Shown in pieces: positions 13,137 through 13,758 of a DNA stretch of 13,758 nucleotides. Made by a program: the position numbers and the translations under genes. The notes below the pieces were generated by a model, which saw nothing but the letters and a program-made list of their open reading frames with translations, searched no databases and had not been told where the DNA came from. Each line of letters begins with the position of its first letter. Position 1 is the first letter of the stretch. The stretch spans positions 1 to 13,758 of the forward strand of contig JAICQE010000128.1 in assembly GCA_025938035.1 (NCBI GenBank), in the 5' to 3' direction. Origin of the DNA: Vicinamibacteria bacterium (GTDB taxonomy: Bacteria; Acidobacteriota; Vicinamibacteria; Vicinamibacterales; UBA2999).

Positions 13137-13758
13137 CCCGGGCTGGCGATCGCTTCGACCGTCTGGTCGACATCATGCGGACGCTGCGATCCCCGGACGG
13201 CTGTCCGTGGGATCGCGAGCAGACGCAGGCTTCGTTGCGTCCCTTCGTGCTCGAGGAGACCTACGAGGTCCTCGAGGCGATTGAAAGCGGCAGCCCGGCG
13301 CAGCTCTGCGAGGAGCTGGGCGACTTTCTGTTCGAGGCGGTCTTTCTGGCGCAAATCGCCGACGAGCGCGGCGAGTTCACGATCGCCGAGGCCATCGACG
13401 CGATCTGCGACAAGCTGGTTCGGCGGCATCCGCATGTCTTCGCGCGCGAAGCCGGCGATCCGTCACTGACGCCCGGGCAGGTCATCGAGAAGTGGGAGAC
13501 GCTGAAGGCGCGCGAGCGCGAAGCGTCCGGCTTGTCCCGAGCGGGCGAAGAAGCGATCGGCGAGTCGAGGAGTCAACCCGCAAAGAAACCCAAAACGACA
13601 CTGAGCGGCGTGCCGAAGACGCTGCCATCGCTGCTACGCGCATACGAAGTCAGCGCACGCGCCGCAGCGGTGGGGTTCGACTGGGCACGGACACAGGACG
13701 TCCTCGACAAGATCGAGGAGGAGGTGGCGGAGCTGCGGCGCGAGGTCGAATCCGGCGC
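13133..13758 (+). CDS. mazG: Nucleoside triphosphate pyrophosphohydrolase MazG (3' end outside window)
   Basis: The frame is open from GTG 13133 to the window end (208 codons visible of about 260-290 expected). It matches MazG: F-D-R-L-V-D-I-M-R-T-L-R-S-P-D-G-C-P-W-D near the start, L-E-E-T-Y-E-V-L-E-A-I (about 40-50), E-E-L-G-D-F-L-F-E-A-V-F-L-A-Q (about 60-74, with the E-E...E-x-x-D metal-binding acidic residues), D-K-L-V-R-R-H-P-H-V-F, E-K-W-E-T-L-K, then the start of the second MazG domain (L-P-S-L-L-R-A-Y-E-V, V-G-F-D-W). It hydrolyses (d)NTPs to the monophosphate and pyrophosphate, cleaning the nucleotide pool or limiting (p)ppGpp-type responses. A linker of about 30 residues (S-G-L-S-R-A-G-E-E-A...) between the domains is longer than in E. 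coli MazG. The GTG overlaps the upstream TGA by 4 nt (GTGA), suggesting translational coupling, and no strong ribosome binding site is visible. Confidence 0.93.
   Translation, partial: MTRAGDRFDRLVDIMRTLRSPDGCPWDREQTQASLRPFVLEETYEVLEAIESGSPAQLCEELGDFLFEAVFLAQIADERGEFTIAEAIDAICDKLVRRHPHVFAREAGDPSLTPGQVIEKWETLKAREREASGLSRAGEEAIGESRSQPAKKPKTTLSGVPKTLPSLLRAYEVSARAAAVGFDWARTQDVLDKIEEEVAELRREVESG

Overview
The window looks like chromosomal DNA of a GC-rich bacterium, most likely an acidobacterium of the Vicinamibacteria/Terriglobia kind. The evidence is two copies of the TIGR03435 'soil-associated' family (expanded mainly in Acidobacteriota), a DUF1844 gene at the head of a core-metabolism operon, a large secreted mono-haem/beta-propeller protein of a type I associate with these genomes, frequent GTG/TTG starts, and a dense scatter of short palindromic repeats. 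No rRNA, tRNA, CRISPR array, transposase, integrase or plasmid/phage gene was recognised.

Layout. Positions 3-233 hold the 3' end of a TIGR03435 gene (+). Positions 344-1269 hold a two-gene minus-strand unit: DUF302, then a TerB-like protein. A divergent receiver-domain protein with a degenerate phosphorylation site lies at 1456-1923 (+). A small lipoprotein (1986-2447, -) and a small outer-membrane beta-barrel protein (2599-3192, +) diverge from a shared 151-bp region. Minus-strand genes then run from 10892 down to 3257. The first block is a tight operon, DUF1844 -> MBL-fold hydrolase -> ribF -> small unknown -> cysS -> class III aminotransferase; its last five genes abut or overlap. The second block is a full-length TIGR03435 gene, then yraN and galT. 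From 10980 rightward on the plus strand comes a secreted c-type haem protein whose stop overlaps the start of mazG, which runs off the window.

Functional reading. Most of the window is housekeeping: Cys-tRNA charging, FMN/FAD synthesis, nucleotide-pool cleaning, amino-acid transamination and the Leloir pathway. Uncharacterised families are interleaved with it (DUF302, TerB-like, DUF1844, TIGR03435, the haem/propeller protein). I do not see a defence island or biosynthetic cluster.

The most notable layer is the repeats. Three sequence families of short hairpins all carry a GTAG or GTGG tetranucleotide at the 5' foot when read on one strand, which is the architecture of REP elements mobilised by RAYT (TnpA-REP) enzymes. 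They occur as a REPIN-like inverted pair after the aminotransferase gene, as hairpins between OMP and galT (one supplying the galT stop codon), as a hairpin in a divergent promoter region with a compensatory base-pair swap relative to its sibling, and inside cysS, where a full unit plus two 15-bp partial copies is translated in frame as a (RGADP)3 insertion. A separate, longer imperfect hairpin of ACGAAG-type repeats lies between yraN and the TIGR03435 gene.
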